Below are positions 41,970-50,481 of a DNA stretch of 64,000 bases, piece after piece (the first letter of the stretch is position 1; each line of letters opens with the position of its first letter). The position numbers and the translations under genes were made by a program. This DNA is from Actinomadura macrotermitis (GTDB lineage Bacteria; Actinomycetota; Actinomycetes; Streptosporangiales; Streptosporangiaceae): the NCBI RefSeq assembly GCF_009604375.1, contig NZ_WEGH01000003.1:1054001-1118000 (forward strand), written 5' to 3'. The notes below the pieces were generated by a model, which was not told where the DNA came from, made no database searches, and saw only the letters and a program-made list of their open reading frames with translations.

Positions 41970-43122
41970 CCTGGACCGGATCGCCGGACTGCACGCCGCC
42001 GAACGGCCCCCGTCGCCGGCCACCACGGCGGCGGCCCGCGCCCGGCTGCTGGCCGAGGCGCGCCCCGCCGTGCGGCGGCCGGGGCCGATGGCACCGCGGA
42101 CGCGGGTGGCCGTGGCCGCCTTCCTGGCCGCCGCCGTGGTCGCGACCGCCTGGGGGCTGTACGCCTGGCGCACCCGCCCGCTCTACGGGGTCGAGCCGCT
42201 GGCGGGGCAGAGCGGCCCGGCGGCCCGGTTCCTGCTCGCGGCGGCCGACGGGCGAGCCCGCAACCCGAGCGACGGCGAGGTCTGGTACCGCCGGTCGACG
42301 GTCGGCGGGACCGTCCTGGTGACGTCTCCCTACCGGCCCGGCGTCCGCTACGCGATGGAGGTCGAGCAGGACGACTACACGCTCACCGTGGCCCACGGGA
42401 CACTCCCCCGGCGCCGTTTCTCTCACGCGGCCACCAGCAGAGGATGGCAGGGGAGGCGGATCGATGTCCGTCCCGCGACGCCCGTCGACCGGACCATCTG
42501 GAAGGCCGACCTCCGCCCGGACGCCGCCACCTTGGGCGTTAATGCTCCCGAACGCGCCATCGGACCGGAGATGGGCAATGGCCCGGTTCTGGACTTCGGC
42601 GACGAGGACGCCCGCAAGCTGCCCGCCGATCCCGCCAAGCTGCGCGCCTGGCTGCTGAACTACGCGACCCAGTTCGATCATCAGCGACTGCCCGACCCCG
42701 ACCGCTACCTGTTCGGGAGCGCCTCCTTCCTGCTGGTGGACGCCCCCGTCAGCGACGCGGTGCGGATCGCCACCTACCGGGTCCTCGCCAGCCTGAAGGG
42801 CGTCCAGGCCATCACCGCCACCGACGCCGCGGGCCGCATCAGCAAGGGCGTCGCGATGCGCGAGACGACACCCGAGAACGGGACGGTCGAGCTGCAACTC
42901 CTCGTGGACGCCCGGACGGGCCGGCTCACCGCGAGCCAGACCGTCATCATCACGCCCGGCTCCCGCAACGCCGGGCTGCGCCCCGGCTCCCGCTGGTTCT
43001 ATGAGATCGTCCGCCAGGCCGAATGGACCAGGACCCCACCGGAGAAGCTGTTGCCCAAGCCCGACGAGGAGGACGACAACGTGGAAAGAGGGATGGTCGA
43101 GATATCGCCGCCCAGTGAGTGA
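41962..43122 (+). CDS. CU044_5270-family membrane protein, partner of the first ECF sigma
   Basis: A 386-aa protein with a cytoplasmic N-terminus starting MDDLDRIAGLHAAERPPSPA, one transmembrane helix (about 47-66), and a large extracytoplasmic domain. The layout matches the CU044_5270 family regularly placed after ECF sigma genes in this group of actinomycetes. GTG 41962 lies inside the sigma gene's last codons. The N-terminal ~40 residues facing the sigma factor are the likely contact region. Not a standard zinc anti-sigma fold: no HxxxCxxC motif. Confidence 0.8.
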   Translation: MDDLDRIAGLHAAERPPSPATTAAARARLLAEARPAVRRPGPMAPRTRVAVAAFLAAAVVATAWGLYAWRTRPLYGVEPLAGQSGPAARFLLAAADGRARNPSDGEVWYRRSTVGGTVLVTSPYRPGVRYAMEVEQDDYTLTVAHGTLPRRRFSHAATSRGWQGRRIDVRPATPVDRTIWKADLRPDAATLGVNAPERAIGPEMGNGPVLDFGDEDARKLPADPAKLRAWLLNYATQFDHQRLPDPDRYLFGSASFLLVDAPVSDAVRIATYRVLASLKGVQAITATDAAGRISKGVAMRETTPENGTVELQLLVDARTGRLTASQTVIITPGSRNAGLRPGSRWFYEIVRQAEWTRTPPEKLLPKPDEEDDNVERGMVEISPPSE

Positions 43123-43223
43123 GCCTTCAGCGCGATCCGCGAAGTTTTCCCGACCCTGGGGGTAATCCGGCGCGTCCTTCTCCGACTTCCCGGTGTATCG
43201 GCTCCGAGAAGGAAGGAGGTGGC

Positions 43224-43769
43224 ATGGACGAGCGAGAGGCCCGCTTCACCCGCCTCTACGAGAGGTACTACCGCAACGTCTTCGGCTACGTCGTGCTGCG
43301 GGTCCCGCCCCAGACGGCCGAGGACCTGACCGGTGAGGTCTTCACGGTCGCCTGGCGGAAGATCGACGAGATCCCCGAGCAGGCGCTGCCGTGGCTGCTG
43401 GGCGTGGCCAGGAACCTGGCCCGCCAGTCGCACGGCGCGGCCGGCCGGGCGCGCGGCCTGGTCGACCGGCTGGCCGGCCTGACCACGGACGCCGACCGGC
43501 ACGCCTGGGACGCCGCGGACCACGTCATCGCCCGCGACCAGGCACTGGCCGCCTTACGCACCCTGTCGGCGAAGGAGGCCGAGGCGGTCACCCTGACCGT
43601 CTGGCACGGCCTCGAACCCGCCGAGGCGGCGCGTGTCGCCGGCTGTTCCCGCACCGCCTTCGTCGTCCGGCTGCACCGCGGACGGCGCCGGCTGGCCCGG
43701 GCGCTCGAGGCGTCCCATGAACCCGGTGCACGCGTCCTGCGCCCTCAAGTCGTCCAGGAGAAGCAGTGA
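43224..43769 (+). CDS. ECF-family RNA polymerase sigma factor, second pair
   Basis: A 181-aa ECF sigma with region 2 ARFTRLYERYYRNVFGYVVL and AEDLTGEVFTVAWRK, and region 4 TLSAKEAEAVTLTVWHGLEP with helix-turn-helix AARVAGCSRTAFVVRLHRGR. ATG 43224 has a strong AAGGAGGTGG site. Only 33-35% similar by eye to the first sigma, so a separate subgroup, not a recent duplicate. The stop overlaps the partner gene's GTG. Confidence 0.88.
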   Translation: MDEREARFTRLYERYYRNVFGYVVLRVPPQTAEDLTGEVFTVAWRKIDEIPEQALPWLLGVARNLARQSHGAAGRARGLVDRLAGLTTDADRHAWDAADHVIARDQALAALRTLSAKEAEAVTLTVWHGLEPAEAARVAGCSRTAFVVRLHRGRRRLARALEASHEPGARVLRPQVVQEKQ

Positions 43770-44896
43770 AGAACGACGAACTCGACCGCGTGATCGACGG
43801 GCTGAAGCCCGCCCTGGTCGCCGAACTCGCCGACGCCGCCTACGCGCGGCGCCCCGAGTTGGCGCAGATCCAGGCGCGGGCGTCCACGGTGCAGAGACGG
43901 CGGCCGGTCCGGCTGCTGGCCCTCGCCGCCGGCGCGACCGCGGTGGCGGCGGCGCTGGCCGTGAACGCGCTGCCCAGCAACCCCCGGCAGAACGGGACGA
44001 TCGACACCCGCACGTTCCTGCTGTCCAGCGCGGAGACCGCCGCCAAGCAGCCCGCCACCCACGGGACCTGCTGGTACAGCCGGACCCGCATGTGGCAGGA
44101 CCTGATGCCCTTCAAGGCCGGCCCCGGCCTCCCGACCCCCGCAGGCAAGCGGCGAACGTTCCAGGCACAGACCGCGAGCAGCGCCGAGAACTGGGTGTGC
44201 ACCCGGTCGGGCGGAACCGGCATGAGGTTCCGCATGCACGGCCCGCTGGACATCACGGCCACCTTCCCCACCAAGAAGGACGAGGCGGCCTGGAAGGCGG
44301 CGGGTTCGCCGCCGCTCGACATCAACGGCGGCACGACGGCCTCCAAGCCGGCCACGATCACGTACGACAAGCCCACAGGCAAGGAGTACAAGTACAAGGC
44401 CTCGCACCTGGTCAACCCCAGCATCGGCTCGCACGAGATCGAGTGGACGACCATCGCAACACTGCCGGCGACCAAAAGCGGCCTGGAGGGCTACCTGCGG
44501 AAACTGTGGCAGCAGGACCGCAAGGGCGGCGCGAACGGCTACGTCGCCCCCGCCGACTTCGGCCGGTACGTCTTCGTCAGCGCCTGGGACCTGTTCATGG
44601 CCCCGACCACCCCCGGCACGCGGGCGGCTCTCTACCGGATCCTCGCCGACTCCCCGTCCGTCCACGTCACCGGCCAGATCAAGGACCGGCTGGGCCGGAC
44701 CGGCATGGCCGTCACCGCGCAAGGCGTCGACGGCGTGCGGCTCGTGGTGGACCCGGCGACCGCCCGGTTCCTCGCCTTCGAGCAGCTGTCCAGCGACCCC
44801 GACCCGCAAACGGGCCGCGGCCCGCAGGTAGGCGACTACTACGCCTTCGAACGCCAGGGCTGGGTGAACAAGATCGGCGCCGTTCCCACCCCCTGA
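43766..44896 (+). CDS. CU044_5270-family membrane protein, partner of the second ECF sigma
   Basis: A 376-aa protein with an N-terminal cytoplasmic segment MKNDELDRVIDGLKPALVAE, a helix at about 51-68 and an extracytoplasmic domain ending in EQLSSDPDPQTGRGPQVG and so on. It shares layout and several motifs with the 41962 product (for instance ALYRILADSPSVHVTGQ against ATYRVLASLKGVQAI), so the two sigma/partner pairs are parallel. GTG 43766 overlaps the sigma stop by four bases. Confidence 0.8.
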   Translation: MKNDELDRVIDGLKPALVAELADAAYARRPELAQIQARASTVQRRRPVRLLALAAGATAVAAALAVNALPSNPRQNGTIDTRTFLLSSAETAAKQPATHGTCWYSRTRMWQDLMPFKAGPGLPTPAGKRRTFQAQTASSAENWVCTRSGGTGMRFRMHGPLDITATFPTKKDEAAWKAAGSPPLDINGGTTASKPATITYDKPTGKEYKYKASHLVNPSIGSHEIEWTTIATLPATKSGLEGYLRKLWQQDRKGGANGYVAPADFGRYVFVSAWDLFMAPTTPGTRAALYRILADSPSVHVTGQIKDRLGRTGMAVTAQGVDGVRLVVDPATARFLAFEQLSSDPDPQTGRGPQVGDYYAFERQGWVNKIGAVPTP

Positions 44897-45131
44897 CCCG
44901 CACGGACGACGGCCGCGCACCCCTCAGACCTCACCGGTGCCGGTTTGCGGTGTTGATCGCGTGAATACACTGTGCCGCGGCACCCCCGCCCCCGTCCGGT
45001 GGTGCCTCCGGCACGGCCCTCGTCGCATGCGATCGGGCACAGAGCCTCGGGTGAAGGGGACGCTCTGCGCCGCTGGCCTGGCCGCTTGTCCCCGTGCCGG
45101 TGATCATCCGGATTGAAGTCAGCGAGGACAC

Positions 45132-45551
45132 ATGCCGACGCACGAGTGGACGCTTGCCCAGGATCCCCACGGCCCGGGTGGCCGACAGCGGCACCGGAAG
45201 GCGCTCCTCATCGCCGTGATCGTGGCGGGCGCCGTCGGCCTGCTCTACCTGCTCGTCCCTGCCCTCACCGGGAAGGACACGCCCCGTCTCGGCCACCGGA
45301 CCTACAACGCCCAGGTCAGCTGCCAGGTGGAGACCACCGGGGGCGTCGGGACGGTCACGATCGACGGCACCATCAAGGGCGACTCGAACCGCTTCCAGGT
45401 GACGGTCGAGGTGCTCGACGCCGCGACCAAGCAGCGCATCGGAGAGCGCACGTTCGACGTCCGCGACACCACGACCTTCAGCGGCACCACCCCGGCCCAG
45501 ACACCACCCGGCCCGGCGGGCATCGACTGCCGCATCACCAAGGTCGTCTGA
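45132..45551 (+). CDS. Membrane-anchored small extracytoplasmic protein
   Basis: A 139-aa protein with a short basic N-terminus, one helix (about 24-45) and an outside domain with two cysteines (VSCQVETTGG, IDCRITKVV) that could form a disulfide. ATG 45132 has GCGAGGAC just upstream. No family recognised. It follows the sigma region by 235 bp but faces the same way; it could be a target of one of those factors, which is speculation. Confidence 0.65.
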   Translation: MPTHEWTLAQDPHGPGGRQRHRKALLIAVIVAGAVGLLYLLVPALTGKDTPRLGHRTYNAQVSCQVETTGGVGTVTIDGTIKGDSNRFQVTVEVLDAATKQRIGERTFDVRDTTTFSGTTPAQTPPGPAGIDCRITKVV

Positions 45552-45563
45552 CTCGTATTCCCC

Positions 45564-45710
45564 CTGACCTGCACGAACGGCGGGCCTCCCCCACCGGCTC
45601 TACGAGATCAGGCAGATGCCCCACCGCCTCCACCACGCCTGCGCTGGCCGTGCTCGCATGATCCAGTCGGCAAGGGCGTCGGCCTCGATCAGAAGCCCGA
45701 GCCCCCGCTC
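45564..45710. repeat. Diverged repeat, copy A
   Basis: Begins CTGACCTGCACGAACG and shares blocks with copy B at 47790, notably around GGCAAGGGCGTCGGCCTCG. On the minus strand both read as a short related peptide end (EADALADWIMRARPAQAWWR here, EADAFDALAGQILRARSAQA in copy B), so they may be remnants of one gene tail. Confidence 0.55.
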
Positions 45711-46258
45711 ACGGCCCTCCGCTCCCGAACGTGATCCAGTCTCAAAGCAACTGTGAGTGACCACGGCTGCTTTTCGTGTTGGAGGTGCCGCCGGGAAGCC
45801 GACACCCGGCGTCATCTGGCATCCGTCCGCGTCGTCACGGTGGTCACGATCAGTAGCCGCGCCAGGTAAGAGGTGACCCAGAATTCCAAGCTCGCTGCCA
45901 GGCCTCGGCGCTCCCTGGACCGGGCGGTCTTCTCTGAATCGAGGGCAATTCTGGTGCTTAACCGACGTTCGGGAGTACTGAAGTTCTGCCATTCTTCGCG
46001 CTCATCCTGCGGTGTGACGGAATGTCTGAACTCCCCTGCATCCTGGCCATGCCACCAGCGCCGACGCACGCCGTCGGGATCATCCGACCGCACTGCGCCC
46101 GAACCATCCCGGTTCACCCTGGGCGTGTCCGCAACCACCTGCTTGGAGCGCGCGCGGCAGACACACCGCCGGCCACTGCCCACGGGCCGACGCTTGGCGG
46201 AGCCGGACCAATGGTGGATGATCACGTGTACGACACATCGCATTTGGGGGCTTTTCGG
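45711..46258. other. Gene-poor stretch before the FG-GAP gene
   Basis: About 550 bp with open frames on both strands lacking start signals and family character. A promoter for the FG-GAP gene should lie near its right end; no clear hexamers were found. Nothing else supported. Confidence 0.4.
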
Positions 46259-47793
46259 GTGAAGTGTTTTCGAAGCACGAGCCCGTGGAGGCGGAGCACT
46301 CTGCCGACGGCCGCCGTCGCTGTGGTGACCTTGTTCGCTGCCGCCGGTGACGTCATCCCCGACGTTCCGGTCACGCGGAGCGCCAAGCCCCAGCCGGGCT
46401 GCGCCTCTGCACTACCCCACGGCAGAAGCTCCTCAGCGCCCACGCCCGGCGCAGCGGCGTCGCGCGAGGCGAGCCGCTCCGTCAAGGGAGCCGGCGGCCA
46501 TGGTGGTGACTTCAACGGCGACGGTCGTCGCGACATCGCCGTCTCGGTTTCTTTCCGCATGGCGGACGCGCCCGGCAAGGTCCTGCCCGGAGAGTGGTCG
46601 GGCGCCTATGTCGCCGTATTCCCAGTGATCCGCATGCTCCGGACCCGGCCAGACGGCAGATCATCACCCATGGCTGCCTGGACGTGCCGACCCGCGGCAA
46701 GCCGAACTACACGTTCGGCACGATGCTGGACTCGGCCGACTTCGACCGCGACGGCTACGACGACCTGGTGGCGGCCGGGCAAGACGGGGGCTGCAACGGT
46801 CTCGGGGACGCCGCCGTGACGATCATCTATGGCGGTGCGAACGGGCCCACCACCCGTGCGGTGGAACTCGTCTCACCAGGAACGAACGGGGTCTTCGACA
46901 AGGTGGCGATCGGGGATTTCGGCGGCAACGGCGAACTCGACATCGTCGCCACGACAGGAGCGTTCAGCGCTCTGTACCTGTTCCGCAACGTGGTCGACCG
47001 GCCCGTCCCCGTCGAACGCAGCAGGCTGATCAGGAAACCGCCGCATGGACGTGGCGCCGAGGATTCTTTCGAGTCTCTCCAGGTCGCCGACTTCAACGCC
47101 GATGGCCGCTCCGACCTCGCGGTGATGGTCAAGTGGAGCACCCAAGGCGAAAGAAGCCATGACTGGGGCGAACTGCGGCTCGGCGGCCCGCGTGGCCTGA
47201 GCGAGCGGGCCACTGTGTTCGGCCGCGGCCGGGTAGGACTGGAGTCGATGGCTGGCGACGTCACCGGCGACGGCCGGCCCGACCTGGTCATGCGGGACAC
47301 CGGCAGGGCGATGACGGTGGTGCCGGGAACCTCCACCGGACTTGGAGCCCCGCAGAGCCTCCCCCTTCCGCCCACCCTCGAGCCCCTTGACCCCGACCCC
47401 GGAGTGCCCCTGAACTCGGGCACAGCACCCGGATTCACCGTCGGCGACGTGACCGGCGACGGCACTGCGGACGTCACCGTCACCGAAAACGGCAAGGTCG
47501 CCGTCCTTCCCGGCGGCGTGCGGCCCGCCCAGGCCGAGACCATCGATGAGGACAGCCTGCCGCAGCCCGCCAGCAGCGACCCGCGGCAGATCGGCGGCTT
47601 GTCCGTCGCCGATCTGACCGGGGATGGCACACCAGACCTCGTCATCGGGGTCCCCGAGTGGTCGACCCGGGCGGGAGGGCGCCTCTACATCCTCCCCGGC
47701 GGCCGGCCCCGGGACGCCACGACCATCAGCGGCACCCAGCTGGGCCTCACCCAGCGGCCGAACGGCGGTTTCGGCCTGGTCCTCCTGCCCTGA
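46259..47793 (+). pseudogene. Secreted FG-GAP/VCBS repeat protein, frameshifted
   Basis: From GTG 46259 a signal peptide (basic start, hydrophobic PTAAVAVVTLFAAAG) leads into calcium-binding FG-GAP repeats: DFNGDGRRDIAV in the first frame, then, after a one-base loss near 46620, DFDRDGYDDLVA, DFGGNGELDIVA, DFNADGRSDLAV, DVTGDGRPDLVM, DVTGDGTADVTV and DLTGDGTPDLVI in the second. Seven blades fit an integrin-type beta-propeller. The intact protein would have about 510 aa and sit outside the cell. The single frameshift (between AVFP and SDPHAPDP) may be genuine decay or a sequencing error. Confidence 0.7.
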
Positions 47794-47925
47794 CCTGCAC
47801 GAACGACGAGCCCCCGCCAGGCGAACACCTCATCGCCTCCAGCGCGCCTGCGCCGACCGAGCTCGCAAGATCTGACCGGCAAGGGCGTCGAAGGCGTCGG
47901 CCTCGCTCAGACGACCAAGCCCGCC
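47790..47925. repeat. Diverged repeat, copy B
   Basis: Begins with the same CTGACCTGCACGAACG as copy A, overlapping the FG-GAP stop codon, and continues with related blocks ending near CGGCCTCGCTCAG. About 2.2 kb from copy A and in the same orientation. Confidence 0.55.
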
Positions 47926-47963
47926 GCCGGGAGGTAGGCCCACCGCCCTTCCCCGTCAATGCC

Positions 47964-48233
47964 TTAGGGCCTTCCGGCCGTCCGGCGATCCCACTGGGGC
48001 CATAGGCCGTAGCCGTCCATGATGGCCTGGTGGACCTGCCGGGACGCGCGTTCCAGCCCTTCGGCCATGCCCAGAAGGCGAGCCCGCTCGACGGGATCGC
48101 GCACCTTTCCCAGGTCGTCGTGCAGTTCGTCGGCGACGGCCTGCAGGGCGTGGGGCTGAGCGGCCACGCGACGCATCGCCCGGCGCGCGCCGGAAGTCTT
48201 GAGCAGGACCATGTAGACCGGGTAGCCGCTCAT
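47964..48233 (-). CDS. Small helical cytosolic protein, unknown
   Basis: An 89-aa protein with helical, charged sequence (QAVADELHDDLGKVRDPVER, AEGLERASRQVHQAIMDGY). ATG 48233 overlaps the stop of the ATPase gene (ATGA), so the two are translated together. No domain recognised. It may be a partner of the ATPase/DUF5753 regulatory set. Confidence 0.65.
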   Translation of the reverse strand: MSGYPVYMVLLKTSGARRAMRRVAAQPHALQAVADELHDDLGKVRDPVERARLLGMAEGLERASRQVHQAIMDGYGLWPQWDRRTAGRP

Positions 48234-48658
48234 GACGCCTCCGCCCGCAGGACGGCGTACACGCATTTCCCGCCCCCCTCTAGGACGTTGACGCCCCAGC
48301 GGAGGGCCAACTCCCCCACGATGGCCATTCCGCGGCCGTTCTCGCGGGAAGGGTCCGGCGGCAGCGCGTACGGGTGTCCGTCGCCGCGGTCCCATACCTC
48401 GACGACCGGCCCGTGGTCGGAGATGTAGAGCCGGAGGATGATCGGCTCTCCGGCGGCCGTGCCGTGGTGGAGTGCGTGGGTGGCCAGCTCGGAGACCACG
48501 AGCACGGCCGTGAACGTGTCCATTCCGTGCCGCTCGCACCCTTCGGTGGTGAAATCACGCGCCTTTTTGATCGCCCCGGCTTCCGCCGGAAGCATGATCG
48601 CGCTACTTCCGCTCCGGCCCGCCTCCGCCGACGGCGGCCCGCCGCTCGCTCTGATCAT
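48230..48658 (-). CDS. HATPase_c-type ATP-binding protein (anti-sigma-like)
   Basis: A 142-aa GHKL-fold protein with the N-box region VLVVSELATHALHHGTAAGE and the G1/G2 boxes VEVWDRGDGHP and ENGRGMAIVGELA. In actinomycetes such small ATPases pair with DUF5753 and DUF397 genes, as here. In the N-box the usual Glu-x-x-x-Asn reads ELATHALHH: the Asn is replaced by His, so ATP or Mg binding could be altered. ATG 48658 has GAGG 8 bases upstream. It is divergent from the DUF5753 gene. Confidence 0.82.
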   Translation of the reverse strand: MIRASGGPPSAEAGRSGSSAIMLPAEAGAIKKARDFTTEGCERHGMDTFTAVLVVSELATHALHHGTAAGEPIILRLYISDHGPVVEVWDRGDGHPYALPPDPSRENGRGMAIVGELALRWGVNVLEGGGKCVYAVLRAEAS

Positions 48659-48800
48659 CGTCTGACCTCGGTTTCGAGTGCCTGGTAGGGGCTTCATCCA
48701 GCCAGGGTCCGGCGTAGCGCGACAGCGCACCTACACAGAGTGTCGACTTCTGGTCAGTTCGGTTCATCGGTGGTTCAGTTGAGTTCATCCGGGAGCGCAC

Positions 48801-49577
48801 ATGAGCAAAGTGCAGCCGACAACCGAGTCGCTACATTTTGGCGCCATCGTCAACGAGCATCGAGAGCTCGCGAAGATGACCCGCGCTCAACTGGCAAGCA
48901 AGTTCCCGGTGAGCCCCAGCTACATCGGCCGCACCATCAAGGGAACGACGAGGTGCTCCTACGAGAACGCCGAGAAGCTTGACGAGCTGCTCAACGCCTG
49001 TGGCCACATCACCGACGCATGGAAAAAGCTCAACAGCGGTTTCCCGGCCTACTATCAGGACTTTCAGGCGAAGGAGGCGACAGCTTCCCTCCTTCGAACC
49101 TACTCGCTTCTACTCGTAGACGGACTGTTCCAGACAAAAGAGTACGCCTTTGAGCTGTTGAGAGACGACAAGGCAGTGGCGAACAGGCTCAAGCGGCAAG
49201 AAGTCCTACAGCGTATACCGACACCCATGTTCTGCCTCGTTCTCGACGAAGGAGTCCTGTACCGGAGGATCGGGAGCAAGGAAACAATGCGCGAGCAACT
49301 ACAGCACCTCGTCGAGGTGTCGCAGCGGGACGGGGTGTTCGTGCAGATCGCACCCTTCGCCTATCACCGCGGAGCTCGGTCATCGTTCTCGATCGCAACG
49401 CAGGGCGATGACTCCAGCACCGTGTACATCGAAAAGACCACGAACGGCGAGACCACTACACTTCCCGCCCAGATCGGCGAGTCCGTGCGGGTCTTCGCTA
49501 GACTACAGTCTCAGTCCCTATCTCCAAATGCGACGCGCGATCTTCTGCGAAAGGCGATAGAAGAGAAATGGACCTGA
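48801..49577 (+). CDS. XRE-family regulator with DUF5753 domain
   Basis: A 258-aa transcription factor. Helix-turn-helix at about residues 14-70 (VNEHRELAKMTRAQLASKFP, VSPSYIGRTIKGTTR), then the DUF5753 domain (about 85-250; IPTPMFCLVLDEGVLYRRIG, GVFVQIAPFAYHRGA). This is the WhiJ-like type that works with a small DUF397 protein, encoded next and overlapping by 10 bp. G+C is lower than in the flanking genes. ATG 48801 has GGGAG six bases upstream. It probably binds the divergent promoter shared with the ATPase gene. Confidence 0.9.
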   Translation: MSKVQPTTESLHFGAIVNEHRELAKMTRAQLASKFPVSPSYIGRTIKGTTRCSYENAEKLDELLNACGHITDAWKKLNSGFPAYYQDFQAKEATASLLRTYSLLLVDGLFQTKEYAFELLRDDKAVANRLKRQEVLQRIPTPMFCLVLDEGVLYRRIGSKETMREQLQHLVEVSQRDGVFVQIAPFAYHRGARSSFSIATQGDDSSTVYIEKTTNGETTTLPAQIGESVRVFARLQSQSLSPNATRDLLRKAIEEKWT

Positions 49578-49753
49578 GCATCGTTGAATGGCACAAATCT
49601 CGCCGCAGCAGCGAGCAAGGCGACCAGTGCATCGAACTCGCCGCCATCCACGGTGCCGTCGCCGTCTGCGACTCGAAGGACCCTGCCGGCCCCAAGCTGC
49701 TGATCGAGCGCGCCGACTTCCGCCACTTCGGGAACGCGCTGAAAAACATCTAG
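49568..49753 (+). CDS. DUF397 protein
   Basis: A 61-aa protein with the DUF397 pattern: WHKSRRSSEQGDQCIELAAI, VAVCDSKDPAGPKL and a final FRHFGNAL. Such proteins, like BldB relatives, partner DUF5753 regulators and affect development or antibiotic production. Overlaps the regulator gene by 10 bp, so coupled. Complete. Confidence 0.9.
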   Translation: MDLSIVEWHKSRRSSEQGDQCIELAAIHGAVAVCDSKDPAGPKLLIERADFRHFGNALKNI

Positions 49754-49775
49754 CACAACGCAGACCCCTGTCCCG

Positions 49776-49816
49776 CGCGAGGTGGTCCCGCCGCATCCGG
49801 GCGGGACCACCTCGCG
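49776..49816 (+). terminator. Hairpin terminator after the DUF5753/DUF397 unit
   Basis: Arms cgcgaggtggtcccgcc (49776-49792) and its exact complement (49800-49816) around a 7-base loop, 22 bases after the DUF397 stop. No T-run. Confidence 0.8.
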
Positions 49817-50481
49817 TTCCCAAGCCGATCGCCCCGTTGTGAAGCCGGCCCGTCACCTTCACCGCTCGACGGCATCTGCGACCGAACCGTCCGGGCGCTC
49901 TGACCGGCCCAGCGGACACCTCCTCGGCGATGGCCCCGCTGGGGTCGGCCCGGAACGCCTTGCCTCTCGAAGATCACCGTTAAATCGGACACGGACCCCA
50001 TGGCCATCAAAAGAACCTGCATCCGCGCGCCCATCGAAGTCGGAAACGCCAGGGCCGCCAAACAGTGATCCACATCACAGAAAAGCCGGGTAAACGTCCA
50101 AGTCAATCGAGGCGTCCCGCAAGGGAAGATCGACAAGTCGACAAGTCGGTTCCCCCGTCACCTAGAGCGAACTTTCTCAGGGGTCGCTCACCAGTGGAAA
50201 GAACGCGTCGCGCCAGGTCAATGCCTCATTTCACAAGTACTCGCATGTGTGCTCTCGCGGCCCCGGGCACACCGCGGACACGAAGCCGGTGGCCCCTCGG
50301 CAAGAGAGCCGTCACAGCCCGCCTCGCCCAAGGCTCCCGGGCAGCAGTACGCCGCCCCCTCCAGAGACGGCCGGTGCACGCCGCTACACCATTCCCGCTT
50401 CCCTGATCACCCGTCGAGCCGTCGGTCGGCCAAGCCGCTCACCAGCAAGAACCCGTTGACTATCCACAGGAAACAATCGTT
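49817..50481. other. Intergenic stretch upstream of the hydrolase gene
   Basis: About 665 bp with moderate G+C. No gene supported; a 22-codon frame at 50000 lacks a ribosome site. The hydrolase promoter should lie in the right half, but no convincing hexamers were assigned. Confidence 0.45.

Noticed and set aside
45600..45992. 130-codon minus-strand frame ending in the repeat copy A
   Set aside because: Only the last ~30 codons resemble copy B; the rest has no support, so it is treated as a repeat remnant and not as a gene.
50000..50068. 22-codon frame upstream of the hydrolase
   Set aside because: No ribosome site and no conserved features; kept out as chance.
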